Positions 43,658 to 52,266 of a stretch of 64,000 bases of DNA are shown piece by piece. Positions within the stretch are counted from its first letter, which is position 1; every line of letters begins with the position of its first letter. A model generated the notes under the pieces. That model saw only the letters and a list, made by a program, of their open reading frames with translations, was not told the DNA's origin and did not search any database. A program made the position numbers and the translations under genes. Origin of the DNA: Pseudanabaena sp. FACHB-2040 (GTDB lineage: Bacteria; Cyanobacteriota; Cyanobacteriia; Phormidesmidales; Phormidesmidaceae); NCBI RefSeq assembly GCF_014696715.1, contig NZ_JACJQO010000012.1:150975-214974 (forward strand). Direction: 5' to 3'.

Positions 43658-45538
43658 TTGACCGCGCTGTGCCTAAATCCGGCCTGCCCCCAACCCCAAA
43701 ATCCTGCTGAGCACCTATTTTGTCAGAGCTGCGGGCAGCCTCTACGCTTGGGGCAGCGGTACTTGGCGCTTAAGGTGTTGGGGCAGGGCGGGTTTGGTCG
43801 AACCTTTTTGGCTGCCGATACGACTGTGGGCCTGTCTGAGCTTTGTGTCATTAAGCAAAATTGGGGTCGCGATCGCAACTCCACCGAGGCCTCTCAACGC
43901 TTTCGAGCAGAGGCAGAACGGCTGCAAGAGCTAGGCGGCCATCCTCAAATCCCCCAGTTGCTCGACTACTTTGAGCTAGAAAGTGGTCAGTTTTTGGTGC
44001 AGGAATATGTGCCAGGGCCAACTCTAGAAGACCTGCTGGCCCGTCAGGGGGCGTTTGACGAACAGCGCCTGCGTCGCCTGCTGATGGAGGTGTTGCCGGT
44101 GCTGCAGTTTATTCACAGCCGCCAGATCGTTCACCGAGACATTAAACCCGCCAATTTAATTGCGCCGTCTCGACCTGGCCTGCTAGCGTTGGTGGATTTT
44201 GGGGCCTCTAAAGCCATTGATGCAGCGAGCGGGGCTAAAAAGGCAGGAACTGTGATCGGCAGCGCTGGCTATGTTGCCCCTGAGCAGGCGTTGGGGCAGG
44301 CAACCTTTGCCAGCGATCTCTACAGTTTGGGGGTGACCTGCATTCACCTGCTAACCGGGCTTCACCCTTTTGATCTGTACTCTATCAGCGAAGACCGTTG
44401 GACCTGGCGCACCTATGTCCAGTCTCCGGTCAGTCTCAAGCTGGCTCGCACGCTAGACCGGATGCTGGCTCGTAGTCTGCGTCAGCGCTACGCTTCGGCA
44501 GATGCGGTGCTGGCCGATCTCAATCGGCTGCCTCAACTAGGAGCACTACCGGGCGGCGGCAGAACCAAGCACTCACGCTTGAAGCGACGGGCGGCGCAAG
44601 AGCCAGCTGCGCCTGCCACCCCAGGCTGGCAGCGAGTTCGCACGATTACCCAACCGGGTGGGGTGGTTAATGGGCTGGCCGTGAGCCCTAATGGACGTGC
44701 GATCGCAACCGCCTCCAGTGATCAGTCTGTACGCTTATGGGATTTGTCCGACGGCAGCTTAATCCGCACCTTTGCCAAGCGCTTGGGCTTTTGGGGAGCC
44801 GGGCACCAGGATGCCGTCACGGGCGTCAGCTTCAGTCCCGATGGCTACACGCTATACAGTGCCAGCCAGGATGGCGTCTTAAAAGCTTGGGACTTGGCCA
44901 CCTACCAGCTCCAGTGGCAGCAGCAGTTTCCGGGCTGGGGTACCGCCGCCCTGGTGCTCACCCCCGATGGCCAAACCCTGATTACTGCTGGAGGCGCAGG
45001 CAAGATTCAGATTTGGGATGTGCCCTCCGGCCAGCTTCGAACCACCCTGGCTCATCACCAAGACTGGGTCAGCAGCTTGGCCCTAAGCGCCGACGGTCAG
45101 CGGCTTGCCAGCGGTAGTTGGGACAAGACCCTGCGCCTCTGGCACGTGCCCACGGGTCGCCTGCTGCAAACGCTAACCACTGTCGCTGCTCAAGTCACCG
45201 CCGTAGCCTGGGACGTCAGTGGCGACAGAATTTACAGCGGCGATAGTCAGGGAATGGTGCAGACCTGGCAGCCGCAGCAGTCAAGCCAGGGTCGCCTGCT
45301 CAGTCAACAGGCTGACGCAATTACAATTCTGGTTCCCAGTAAGGATGGTCGCTGGCTGGCAACGGGCAGCGCAGACGGCACTCTAAATGTCTGGGATATG
45401 CGAGTCAAGGCCCGATCTGCCATTCTTAAACACAGTTGGGGCGTGCGATCGGCTGCCTTTACGGTTGACAGTCAAACCTTAATCAGCAGCGGGGCAGATG
45501 AGACCCTGCAGATTTGGCAACCGCTGCCTAAAGATTAA
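43658..45538 (+). CDS. Serine/threonine kinase with zinc ribbon and WD40 repeats
   Basis: A 626-residue Hanks-type kinase. Residues 4-27 hold a zinc-ribbon pattern (CLNPAC, then CQSCGQPL). The kinase domain (about 33-290) has the P-loop LGQGGFGRTF, an invariant Lys in LCVIKQ, HRDIKPANLI and DFGASK. Residues about 325-626 contain five to seven WD40 repeats (SDQSVRLWDLSDG, WDKTLRLWHVPTG, ADGTLNVWDMRV), forming a probable propeller for partner binding. The start is a TTG at 43658, since the nearby ATG is out of frame. The Ycf34 link makes it a candidate redox or light-signalling kinase, which is inference. Confidence 0.92.
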   Translation: MTALCLNPACPQPQNPAEHLFCQSCGQPLRLGQRYLALKVLGQGGFGRTFLAADTTVGLSELCVIKQNWGRDRNSTEASQRFRAEAERLQELGGHPQIPQLLDYFELESGQFLVQEYVPGPTLEDLLARQGAFDEQRLRRLLMEVLPVLQFIHSRQIVHRDIKPANLIAPSRPGLLALVDFGASKAIDAASGAKKAGTVIGSAGYVAPEQALGQATFASDLYSLGVTCIHLLTGLHPFDLYSISEDRWTWRTYVQSPVSLKLARTLDRMLARSLRQRYASADAVLADLNRLPQLGALPGGGRTKHSRLKRRAAQEPAAPATPGWQRVRTITQPGGVVNGLAVSPNGRAIATASSDQSVRLWDLSDGSLIRTFAKRLGFWGAGHQDAVTGVSFSPDGYTLYSASQDGVLKAWDLATYQLQWQQQFPGWGTAALVLTPDGQTLITAGGAGKIQIWDVPSGQLRTTLAHHQDWVSSLALSADGQRLASGSWDKTLRLWHVPTGRLLQTLTTVAAQVTAVAWDVSGDRIYSGDSQGMVQTWQPQQSSQGRLLSQQADAITILVPSKDGRWLATGSADGTLNVWDMRVKARSAILKHSWGVRSAAFTVDSQTLISSGADETLQIWQPLPKD

Positions 45539-45561
45539 TGCTCCCATCGATACGTTAGGCG

Positions 45562-45906
45562 CTAGTACTCTAGGAAAAGCAGGTTGAAGTCATCAGGGGC
45601 GCTGGGAGCACTGGCTGCTCGGCTACTAGGCAAGTACACGTTACTGGTTGGGGCCGAGGCTTGTCCGTTGTTTGTGTTTCGGAGTTGCTGTGCCCCCTCT
45701 TCTAGAGCACTGGTGTGGGCGTCAAGCTCTTCTAAGCGCTGCTTAATCTGCTGCTGCCGCTCCTCCAGGCTCTGCAGTTCCTGCTGCAGGCGCTTCTTTT
45801 CCACAGTCAGCTTGTACATGTCCAAGTAGTGAGCAGCCTCAGTCCGCTGGCGGGGCAGGGTGCTGATTTTGGGCAGGATTTTGCGCTGGATGCGGCGAGG
45901 GTACAT
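45562..45906 (-). CDS. Coiled-coil protein resembling GvpV
   Basis: A 114-residue protein. The first part (RRIQRKILPKISTLPRQRTEAAHYLDMYKL) is basic, followed by a long coiled coil (VEKKRLQQELQSLEERQQQ and on) and a Ser/Ala-rich tail. The pattern PRQRTEAAHYLDMYKL, then KKRLQQEL, resembles my memory of small cyanobacterial proteins labelled gas vesicle protein GvpV. No gvpA or other gas vesicle gene is in the window, so the label may be wrong and the function general. It converges on the kinase gene. Confidence 0.55.
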   Translation of the reverse strand: MYPRRIQRKILPKISTLPRQRTEAAHYLDMYKLTVEKKRLQQELQSLEERQQQIKQRLEELDAHTSALEEGAQQLRNTNNGQASAPTSNVYLPSSRAASAPSAPDDFNLLFLEY

Positions 45907-46216
45907 AGGGAGTCTCCAAGGGGGCGGCGGCAGCTTTCGTGATCAGATTTGTTGCCCTCAGCGTACCCAGCCGCGCAGGTGACTAACAGACTTAACAAGC
46001 TTTGACCAAGCCCGTTGTAACCCAAGGAATTAATCTTGAGCCAACCCTAAATTTTGTGACACCGTACCCTGCGCTACAGCCCTTTCTCTAGCTTGCCGGA
46101 AGGATTAGAAAATCCTGATCTGTCGGAAGTGGTCTGAGGCGACTGAAGACCTAGCTGGTTTGGTTGGGCCAGGCAGGCTGATGACAATCTAAAGTTTTAA
46201 CGATGGCTGAACTCTC
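45907..46216. other. Divergent intergenic region
   Basis: 310 nt between the GvpV-like gene and the TrkA-type gene, holding two divergent promoters. A 13-codon frame from ATG 46203 overlaps the GTG start of the TrkA-type gene and could couple to it, but is likely chance. Confidence 0.35.
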
Positions 46217-47146
46217 GTGTCCTTGCCTTATATTCCTCAAGTAATTGTTTGCGGTCTGGGCCGGGCCGGCTACCGGATCTTCATGCTGCTGCGGCAGCAA
46301 GGTGCCCAGGTGGTTGGGATTAGCGACAAGCCCCTGGATATCGGTGATAGCGCTATCGTGGTGGGCAACTTGCGATCGCAAGACACCCTCAAAGCCGCCA
46401 GCATTGAGCAGGCCCACACCCTGCTGCTGGCCAGTTCAGACGACGCGTTAAACCTAGCCATTCTCACCCAGGCCCGACTGCTCAATCCTAAAATCCGCAT
46501 TATCAATCGCCTGTTCAACGCCAGCCTGGGAGAACGCCTCGATCAGACTCTGCCTCAGCACGTCAGTATGAGCGTGGCGGCTCTAGCGGGGCCGCTCTTT
46601 GCCTTTGCCGCCCTAGGCAATCGGGCCATCGGTCAGATTGAGCTTTTTGGCACAACCTGGGCCATGCACGAAGAGTACATCGATGCCGATCACCCCTGGA
46701 ATGGCCGCCTGCTCAAGAGCCTCTGGGAAGATCGGGGACGGATGCTGATTTACTACCACTCTAGCACGGCTGAGATCGATCTAATCTCGGCCGTGCTAGA
46801 AGGGGAGGTTTTGCATACAGGAGATCGGCTGATTGTAGCTACTCGGCCCCAACTGCAAAAGCCCCGCTCTCAGCCCATGCCCTATCTCTGTATGGCGGGC
46901 GGGCTGCTGTGGGTTGCGATCGCAACCCTTATTACCCCTCACCACCCCTTCTGCAGCAAATCAATCCAGTCTGTCGCCAAACAGGCCGATCTCGTTCCCC
47001 TATACCTAGAAACCCGAGGCCAGACCCTGCACGGGTTTGCGCTCCTAAACGCAATCCTCAACAGCGGCGACATTCTCTATCTGACACTGCCTGCCCATGG
47101 CTTAGAGCAGCTCTGGCGGCATACCTCCCTGCTGGTTTCTCCCTGA
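46217..47146 (+). CDS. TrkA-N (RCK) NAD-binding protein
   Basis: A 309-residue protein. The N-terminal Rossmann motif VIVCGLGRAGYRIFMLL, then GDSAIVVGNLRSQDTL, marks an RCK/TrkA-N domain that binds NAD or NADH and gates K+ channels or transporters. The second half contains a short hydrophobic segment (LCMAGGLLWVAIATLI) and a further TrkA-C-like region. It has no channel pore of its own here, so it would partner a separate channel. The GTG at 46217 is a best guess. It is followed by an imperfect inverted repeat (47230-47264). Confidence 0.8.
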   Translation: MSLPYIPQVIVCGLGRAGYRIFMLLRQQGAQVVGISDKPLDIGDSAIVVGNLRSQDTLKAASIEQAHTLLLASSDDALNLAILTQARLLNPKIRIINRLFNASLGERLDQTLPQHVSMSVAALAGPLFAFAALGNRAIGQIELFGTTWAMHEEYIDADHPWNGRLLKSLWEDRGRMLIYYHSSTAEIDLISAVLEGEVLHTGDRLIVATRPQLQKPRSQPMPYLCMAGGLLWVAIATLITPHHPFCSKSIQSVAKQADLVPLYLETRGQTLHGFALLNAILNSGDILYLTLPAHGLEQLWRHTSLLVSP

Positions 47147-47375
47147 GGATGCGCTGTTAAAACATTAAGTCCTTAACGGCATCCGAAATAGTGCGGAACC
47201 CAGCTGAAGTCCTTCTTAGAGCAAGAGATAAATCAGGTGAATCTAGGCAAGCTTCATCTGATTTTCCCCAATAGGATGACAGTGAAATCAACAGAAGGAT
47301 ATGTCTCAACTTCCTTCCTCGTACTGCACAGTACTCCTACCAAAATCCTTAACTGAGGTCCAAGGAGGTCCCCAA

Positions 47376-47462
47376 ATGCCTGAAAATACAACCTTTCAAA
47401 TCTTTTGGCAGTCCGGCGTCTCTGTTGCAGGCTTTTTACTACTAGTAATTCTGTTAGCCTAG
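47376..47462 (+). CDS. 28-residue single-span membrane peptide
   Basis: A strong ribosome site, AAGGAGGT, lies six bases before ATG 47376. The frame MPENTTFQIFWQSG, then VSVAGFLLLVILLA, ends at TAG 47460-47462. The peptide has a polar start and a transmembrane helix that runs to the C-terminus, so a membrane protein of the size of PetN, PsbT or PsaM. It matches none of these. The stop shares the CTAG tetramer with the stop of the convergent mdh gene. Upstream, 47321-47334 contains GTACTG-CA-CAGTAC, a possible operator. Confidence 0.65.
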   Translation: MPENTTFQIFWQSGVSVAGFLLLVILLA

Positions 47463-48442
47463 CGCTGGATTTTAAACTCCAGTAGCTGGTCCAGTGCCTG
47501 ATCAATATTCTGTTTTACCGAGTCTGCAGAGGTCGCCAGCGCCTGGTGCTGGGCCTCAGTCAGAGACAGTTCCAGAACCGTTTCAACCCCTTTCTGCCCA
47601 ATTCGGCAGGGCACTCCCAAATAGAGATCTTCAAGGCCGTATTGGCCCTCTAAATAGGCCGCAACCGGCAAAATGCGGGACTGATTATAGAGAATCGCCT
47701 CAACCATCACGCAAATAGCAGACGCTGGCGCATAATAAGCCCCGCCCTGCTTAAGCAGTTGGACAATCTCAGCCCCCCCATTGCGAGTTCGCTCAATCAG
47801 CCGCTCTAATGTGGCGGCATCAACTAGTTCCGTCACCGGGATGCCGCTGACCGTCGAGTACTGGGGCAAAGGCACCATCAGGTCACCGTGCCCTCCCAGC
47901 ACCAACGCCGAAACATCCCCTGGCGGTACTCCCAACTCCATCGCAATAAAGGTTTGGAATCGAGCTGAATCCAACACCCCAGCCATGCCCATCACCCGCT
48001 CAGCTGGCAAACCGCTCACCTTCCAGGCCAGATACGTCATCACATCAAGCGGATTGGTGACAACGATATAGCAGGCGTGGGGGGAGTACTGTAACGCCTG
48101 CTGAATCGTCTCAATAACAATTTTGCCGTTGACCTGCAGCAGGTCATCTCGGCTCATGCCCGGCTTTCGCGGTAGCCCCGCTGTAATCACAACCACATCA
48201 GAGTGGGCCGTGTCCTGGTAGCTGTTAGTCCCCACAATTTGGCGGTTGTGGCCCTCGGAGCCCCTCGATTCCATCAAATCGAGAGCGACTCCCTGCGGGC
48301 GTCCTTCGACAATGTCGATCAGCACCACATCGGCCACATTGCGCTCTAAAATTCGCTGGGCGAGTGAACTGCCGACGTTACCTGCACCAACGATTGTTAC
48401 CCGGCTTAAATGGCAAAACGGGGGTGGGCTAAAGGCAGTCAT
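47459..48442 (-). CDS. mdh: Malate dehydrogenase
   Basis: A 327-residue NAD-dependent malate dehydrogenase of the LDH-like group. VTIVGAGNVGSSLAQRI is the NAD site, and TAGLPRKPGMSRDDLL the mobile loop with the substrate Arg. TNPLDVMTYLAWKVSG and LGGHGDLMVPLPQYS hold the Arg and catalytic His. The Arg in AGLPRKPG instead of Gln favours malate over lactate. I prefer ATG 48442 (MTAFSPPPFCH) over the earlier in-frame start at 48487. Confidence 0.9.
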   Translation of the reverse strand: MTAFSPPPFCHLSRVTIVGAGNVGSSLAQRILERNVADVVLIDIVEGRPQGVALDLMESRGSEGHNRQIVGTNSYQDTAHSDVVVITAGLPRKPGMSRDDLLQVNGKIVIETIQQALQYSPHACYIVVTNPLDVMTYLAWKVSGLPAERVMGMAGVLDSARFQTFIAMELGVPPGDVSALVLGGHGDLMVPLPQYSTVSGIPVTELVDAATLERLIERTRNGGAEIVQLLKQGGAYYAPASAICVMVEAILYNQSRILPVAAYLEGQYGLEDLYLGVPCRIGQKGVETVLELSLTEAQHQALATSADSVKQNIDQALDQLLEFKIQR

Positions 48443-48647
48443 ATTCCAGCTCACTACTAACGCCAGAGGGAGCAAACCTCCTCTCATACCTTGATTGTGA
48501 GCTGAACTACCCTGGGAAAAGAGAAATTTTAGGCAATACTTAACATGCCGGATGTCCCCTAGGAACAGCTGCTGGTTAAGTGCAGTTCACTGGAGGGATG
48601 AAGTGCGATCGCACCAGTAGACAGAACCTCTACCGGATTGGTGAGCA

Positions 48648-48869
48648 CTAAGAAAATTTCTCTAGCTGATCCATCCGTAGCCAGACATTGGGAGCAGGCA
48701 TATGGCCAAACTTGACCTGAGCGTAGTCATTGCGAATATCCACAATTTCTCCCCGCGTCTCAAACACATAGCTGGGGAAGCGAGCATCGCTCGCTTTGGC
48801 TTCCAAGCTGCTTTCTAGCTTTTCCCGAATAGCTCTAACTAGGTCACCACGCTTCAATGGAGCTGCCAT
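48648..48869 (-). CDS. ndhO: NAD(P)H-quinone oxidoreductase subunit O
   Basis: A 73-residue NdhO, a small peripheral subunit of the cyanobacterial NDH-1 complex. [31 protein letters not shown] and [19 protein letters not shown] are conserved. I start at ATG 48869; a longer frame from 48980 has no family match. It lies between mutM and mdh. NdhO influences the stability of NDH-1 and its interaction with ferredoxin in cyclic electron flow. Confidence 0.93.
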   Translation of the reverse strand: MAAPLKRGDLVRAIREKLESSLEAKASDARFPSYVFETRGEIVDIRNDYAQVKFGHMPAPNVWLRMDQLEKFS

Positions 48870-48958
48870 AAGTCTACGAGGAATAACAATATCTCTGATT
48901 GTAAAGCCCAGCGTCGAGTCCCAAGCTTGTGGTGCCTGGATCTGATGATAGGGGTTGC

Positions 48959-49807
48959 TTACCGTTGACAGGAGGGGCAAAAATGGGCAGAGCGACCCGC
49001 CAGCTTCAGGCGCTCAATGGGCTTACTACAGACCCGGCAAGGTTTGCCCTCCCGGTCATATACCCAAGCTACACCGCCATAGTTGCCATTAACCCCATAG
49101 ACATCTCGGAAATCGCTAAAGGTCGTGCCCCCGGCTTCAATGCTGGTCGTTAGAACTTGAAGAATGGCCTCATGCAAGCGTTTCGCGCGGCGCGGCCCGA
49201 TTTGAGCGCAGAGAGTTTTGGGGCGAATGCCGCTCAGGAAAAGGGCCTCGTCAGCATAGATATTGCCAATCCCGGCAATCAGGGCCTGATCTAAGAGGGC
49301 ATTTTTAATCGGACGCTGCCGCTGTTTCAACACCTGGGCTAGATAAGCGGGGGAAAACTGAGCATCAAAGGGTTCTGGCCCCAACCCGGCCAACCCAGAA
49401 ATAATCGCTTCTGGAGCCTGCCCCGGCGGCACCCACCACATACGGCCAAAGGTTCGTTGATCAACAAAGCGGAGTTCTCGTCCGCCCTCAAAACACAGCC
49501 TGACTCTACAGTGAACGGGCAACGGCCCCTCTGGAGCAACCCACAGGAGTTGCCCTGTCATCCGTAGGTGAACTCCAAGCCAACCAGCGTCAGCCCCGCT
49601 AGCGTCAGCTAGCCGCCCTAAAAGGTACTTTCCTCGGCGGCACCACTCCTTCAAGGAGCAGCCTGTTAACCCTGCCAGGAAAGCTTCAATAGAAACGGGG
49701 TAAGAGAGGGTACGCTCTAGAAGCACCTCTCCACCCCGGATAGAAAGACCTAACGTGACACGGTTGAGCCCCCGACGAACGGTTTCAACCTCAGGTAGCT
49801 CCGGCAC
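48959..49807 (-). CDS. mutM: Formamidopyrimidine-DNA glycosylase
   Basis: A 282-residue Fpg/MutM. The catalytic N-terminus [14 protein letters not shown] has Pro1 and Glu2 exposed after Met removal. [17 protein letters not shown] is the helix-two-turn-helix, and a zinc finger lies at the C-terminus ([11 protein letters not shown], then CPSCQR). It excises oxidised purines such as 8-oxoguanine. It follows psaE on the same strand, an arrangement I recall from other cyanobacteria where the two are cotranscribed. Confidence 0.96.
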   Translation of the reverse strand: MPELPEVETVRRGLNRVTLGLSIRGGEVLLERTLSYPVSIEAFLAGLTGCSLKEWCRRGKYLLGRLADASGADAGWLGVHLRMTGQLLWVAPEGPLPVHCRVRLCFEGGRELRFVDQRTFGRMWWVPPGQAPEAIISGLAGLGPEPFDAQFSPAYLAQVLKQRQRPIKNALLDQALIAGIGNIYADEALFLSGIRPKTLCAQIGPRRAKRLHEAILQVLTTSIEAGGTTFSDFRDVYGVNGNYGGVAWVYDREGKPCRVCSKPIERLKLAGRSAHFCPSCQR

Positions 49808-49911
49808 AGGTCGTTATTACTCCTTAGCGTTAAAGACTTCTTAACTCTATTTTGACGCAGAACTAGGCGCAAAATATCGCTAGAAGCAAGGCTCAGGATA
49901 GTTTTCTCAGC

Positions 49912-50124
49912 TTACTTGTTAGCAGCTTTTTTAGGTGCCCCGATTTCTTCCAGTTCAGACAGGGCAAAGTTGTTGGTGTTGATGCCGGAGTAGTTGACTT
50001 TGTCGAAACGGACCACAGCGGGATATTTGATACCGCTTTGATCAACGGACGCAACAACGCCAGTATCCCGGTACCAGTAGGATTCCTTGCGGAGGATCCG
50101 AACCTTTGAACCACGTTGAACCAT
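49912..50124 (-). CDS. psaE: Photosystem I subunit PsaE
   Basis: A 70-residue PsaE, the stromal-side SH3-like beta-barrel subunit of [24 protein letters not shown] and [22 protein letters not shown] are conserved. It stabilises ferredoxin docking and PsaC binding and takes part in cyclic flow. The gene is 104 nt upstream of mutM on the same strand. The downstream tail (APKKAANK) is Lys/Ala-rich as usual. Confidence 0.96.
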   Translation of the reverse strand: MVQRGSKVRILRKESYWYRDTGVVASVDQSGIKYPAVVRFDKVNYSGINTNNFALSELEEIGAPKKAANK

Positions 50125-50429
50125 GAATAATGCCCTCTTGAAAGACAGTTATCAAGCGCGAATGACTTGTTCATCAGCGTACTACGTCTGATGTTTCTTG
50201 AGCTCAAAGGCGTATTTAAGTTTTGTTGCTGACCACAAATAATTCTGTTTTCAGCAGAGCTTTGTAAGGTTTCTTAAACAAAACGCTTTCCTGCAACTTA
50301 GGGAACTTAATAGCATTTGTTCCCTTCTGAGTAGAGCGTATAAACAAAACCAGATTCCCTTAAGAAATAGGAAATCCGGTTTTGTTTAGGTATTTAGAGT
50401 TTAATTTGAGAGCTTGGCTTAACCCGAGG
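50125..50429. other. Intergenic region upstream of psaE
   Basis: 305 nt. The right part carries the hairpin listed at 50342-50387. The left part should hold the psaE promoter. No gene was found. Confidence 0.35.
50342..50387 (-). terminator. Hairpin downstream of the 50430 lipoprotein gene
   Basis: AAACAAAACC (50342-50351) and GGTTTTGTTT (50378-50387) pair perfectly, with further near-pairing inside. Read on the minus strand the 3' arm is T-rich and ends GGTTTTGTTTATA, like an intrinsic terminator 43 nt after the stop. Confidence 0.6.
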
Positions 50430-51329
50430 TTAGCTCTGAGGTAGGGGCGGAACAGCTAGCGCTTGCACAGGCGTACCTGCTGCTGCAGTCGGAGTTTCTT
50501 CTACAGGGCCGCCGGTGCTGCCAACTGGGCGGGCCACCTCAATGCCGTTCTCCTCAAGAATGACAACGGGCTCTACACCGCCGCGCATTTCAATTCGCTT
50601 CACTAAGACTTGGCCATTGGCCAGCCGCTGCCCGGTTCTTACATAGCGACTGGTGGGTTCGTCGGGTGCTTGGATGATGGCGTAGGTTTCTCCTCCCACC
50701 TGGACTACCCCTGTAACGGCAACTGAGGTAGCAATTTGGGGTTGAGGCAGTGCTGGCAGTGCTTGTGTGGGAGAACCACCTGGACCCACTGCTACAGGAC
50801 TTCCGCCAGGAGTCGGGACTGTACCAGGTCTGCCAGCAGTTGCCCCAGGTGCAGTACCTGTACCACCCCGGGTTCCCCCCGCAGCTCCGGTGGCTGTACC
50901 AGCCCCGGCCCTACCTCCTGTGGCTCCCGCTCCAGTAGCTCCTGCCCCGGTGGCTCCTGCTCCAGTAGCCCCGGTCCCTGTGCCTTGCGGACTGGTCGCT
51001 GGGCGAGGAGCGGCTGTCGGTCTAGGAGGAATGGGAACGGTTGCGTAGGGATCAGGCCGACTGGTCGAAATTTGCTGAATCCGCTCGTTAGGATCTGTCG
51101 ATTGAATAAGTTCAGCACTGGCGATCGCCGCTGCGCTTGGAGCTGCAGGAATTAGAGGCTGAACAAACTCTTCATCGGTCTGTTCGACGGTCTCATCTGG
51201 CAGCGGGGTTTGAATAGGTTCAACCACGACATCATCTTGCCCTCGGTTGAACAGTGAGTTGAAAAAGCCACATCCGCTGAGGGACAAGCTAGCCAAACTA
51301 GCGAGGGTGATGGCAGTGAGGCGACGCAT
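50430..51329 (-). CDS. Lipoprotein with collagen-like G-A-T repeats and PilP-like C-terminus
   Basis: A 299-residue exported protein. The signal ends in a lipobox, LASLSLSGC. After an acidic linker, residues about 115-190 are a low-complexity tract built from G-A-T and G-T-A triplets (GATGAGATGAGATG and relatives). A C-terminal domain (about 210-275) with TSRYVRTGQRLANGQVLVKRI and EPVVILEENG resembles PilP/GspC-type pilus-assembly domains. I start at ATG 51329. It lies 151 nt from sigF, a regulator of pili in cyanobacteria, which makes a pilus or secretion role plausible but unproven. Confidence 0.7.
   Translation of the reverse strand: MRRLTAITLASLASLSLSGCGFFNSLFNRGQDDVVVEPIQTPLPDETVEQTDEEFVQPLIPAAPSAAAIASAELIQSTDPNERIQQISTSRPDPYATVPIPPRPTAAPRPATSPQGTGTGATGAGATGAGATGAGATGGRAGAGTATGAAGGTRGGTGTAPGATAGRPGTVPTPGGSPVAVGPGGSPTQALPALPQPQIATSVAVTGVVQVGGETYAIIQAPDEPTSRYVRTGQRLANGQVLVKRIEMRGGVEPVVILEENGIEVARPVGSTGGPVEETPTAAAGTPVQALAVPPLPQS
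50860..51000. repeat. Tandem short repeats within the lipoprotein gene
   Basis: The coding strand repeats a roughly 15-base unit (on the plus strand GCTCCTGCTCCAGTA and variants such as GCTCCTGCCCCGGTG). Codons vary at third positions, so the repeat looks like a protein-level selection for Gly-Ala-Thr plus recent slippage. Copy number may vary between strains. Confidence 0.6.
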
Positions 51330-51480
51330 CGAACAGGTCCTCCTAAGGTTAAACCAGGCAAGGATGAATCTAGGAATCACCCTATTTCATCCTGGCTCCT
51401 AAAAGATAACTCAATTGTGTTGAGGCGTGACACTTTAGTTTTGGCTAGTTTTGGCGACTAATTCTGAATTCAAGGGCTGC

Positions 51481-52266
51481 CTAAGCCACTTCATCTTCAG
51501 TGCTGGCCAAGAGGTTGCGTAACCGCTGCAGCCCCTGCTTAACCCGTCGAGATACGGTAACTGAGCTAATACCTAAGCGTTCAGCAGTTTCCTTTTGAGT
51601 CAAGTCTTGGAGGAAGACAAATTCCACAACTTCACGCGTACGCTGCTCTAGCTGGTGCAGCGCCTGCTGTAGACGGATTTGGTCTTCCTGAGCAAGTTGG
51701 AAGCTGCGGTATTTAGGGTCGGGTAGCAGGTCTCCTAAGGAGGCAGAACCGTTGTCTTCGTCTTGAACCGGCGCATCTAGGCTGAGCAGCGCTCGGTTGC
51801 GGCTAGCAAGCTTGACTTCCTGCCACTCCTCTTGGCTAATTTCAAGGGCTGCAGCTACTTCGGCGTCGTTGGGTGACCGATTGAGCTCAAGCTGGAGTTG
51901 GCGAATGGCTTTAGTGGACTGGTGTTGCAGCATCTGCCACCGTCGAGGGATACGCATGGAGGAGCCTTTATCCCTTAAGTAATGCTGGATTTCCCCTCGA
52001 ATGTAGGGAACGGCAAAGGAGCTAAAGGCATATCCTTTGGAGAGGTCAAATCGCTCAATGGCGCGAATTAATCCTAGGCTGCCAACCTGCATCAGGTCGT
52101 CGTAGTTTTCGTCGGATTGGTGGAGCCAGTGGTGGGCTTCTCTTCGGACGAGGCCAATGTTGAGCTGGACTAGATGGTTTCGAATGTCTGAGCAGCGAGT
52201 CTGTTGGTATTGCTGCAGCAGTTCGATGCTGTCACCTTTAAGATTCCGGTTTGATTGAACTAGCAT
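51481..52266 (-). CDS. sigF: RNA polymerase sigma factor SigF
   Basis: A 261-residue sigma factor of the SigF/SigB group (group 3), with all usual regions: region 2 (NYDDLMQVGSLGLIRAIERFD, then AFSSFAVPYIRGEIQHYLRD), region 3 (LELNRSPNDAEVAAALEIS) and region 4 (FVFLQDLTQKETAERLGISSVTVSRRVKQG). In cyanobacteria SigF controls type IV pili, motility and envelope genes. It stands beside the PilP-like lipoprotein gene. No anti-sigma factor is adjacent. Confidence 0.9.
   Translation of the reverse strand: MLVQSNRNLKGDSIELLQQYQQTRCSDIRNHLVQLNIGLVRREAHHWLHQSDENYDDLMQVGSLGLIRAIERFDLSKGYAFSSFAVPYIRGEIQHYLRDKGSSMRIPRRWQMLQHQSTKAIRQLQLELNRSPNDAEVAAALEISQEEWQEVKLASRNRALLSLDAPVQDEDNGSASLGDLLPDPKYRSFQLAQEDQIRLQQALHQLEQRTREVVEFVFLQDLTQKETAERLGISSVTVSRRVKQGLQRLRNLLASTEDEVA

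Noticed and set aside
47321..47334. A possible LexA box (GTACTG-CA-CAGTAC)
   Set aside because: The two GTAC half-sites are six bases apart, not the four expected for the cyanobacterial LexA consensus I know; kept only as a possible operator.
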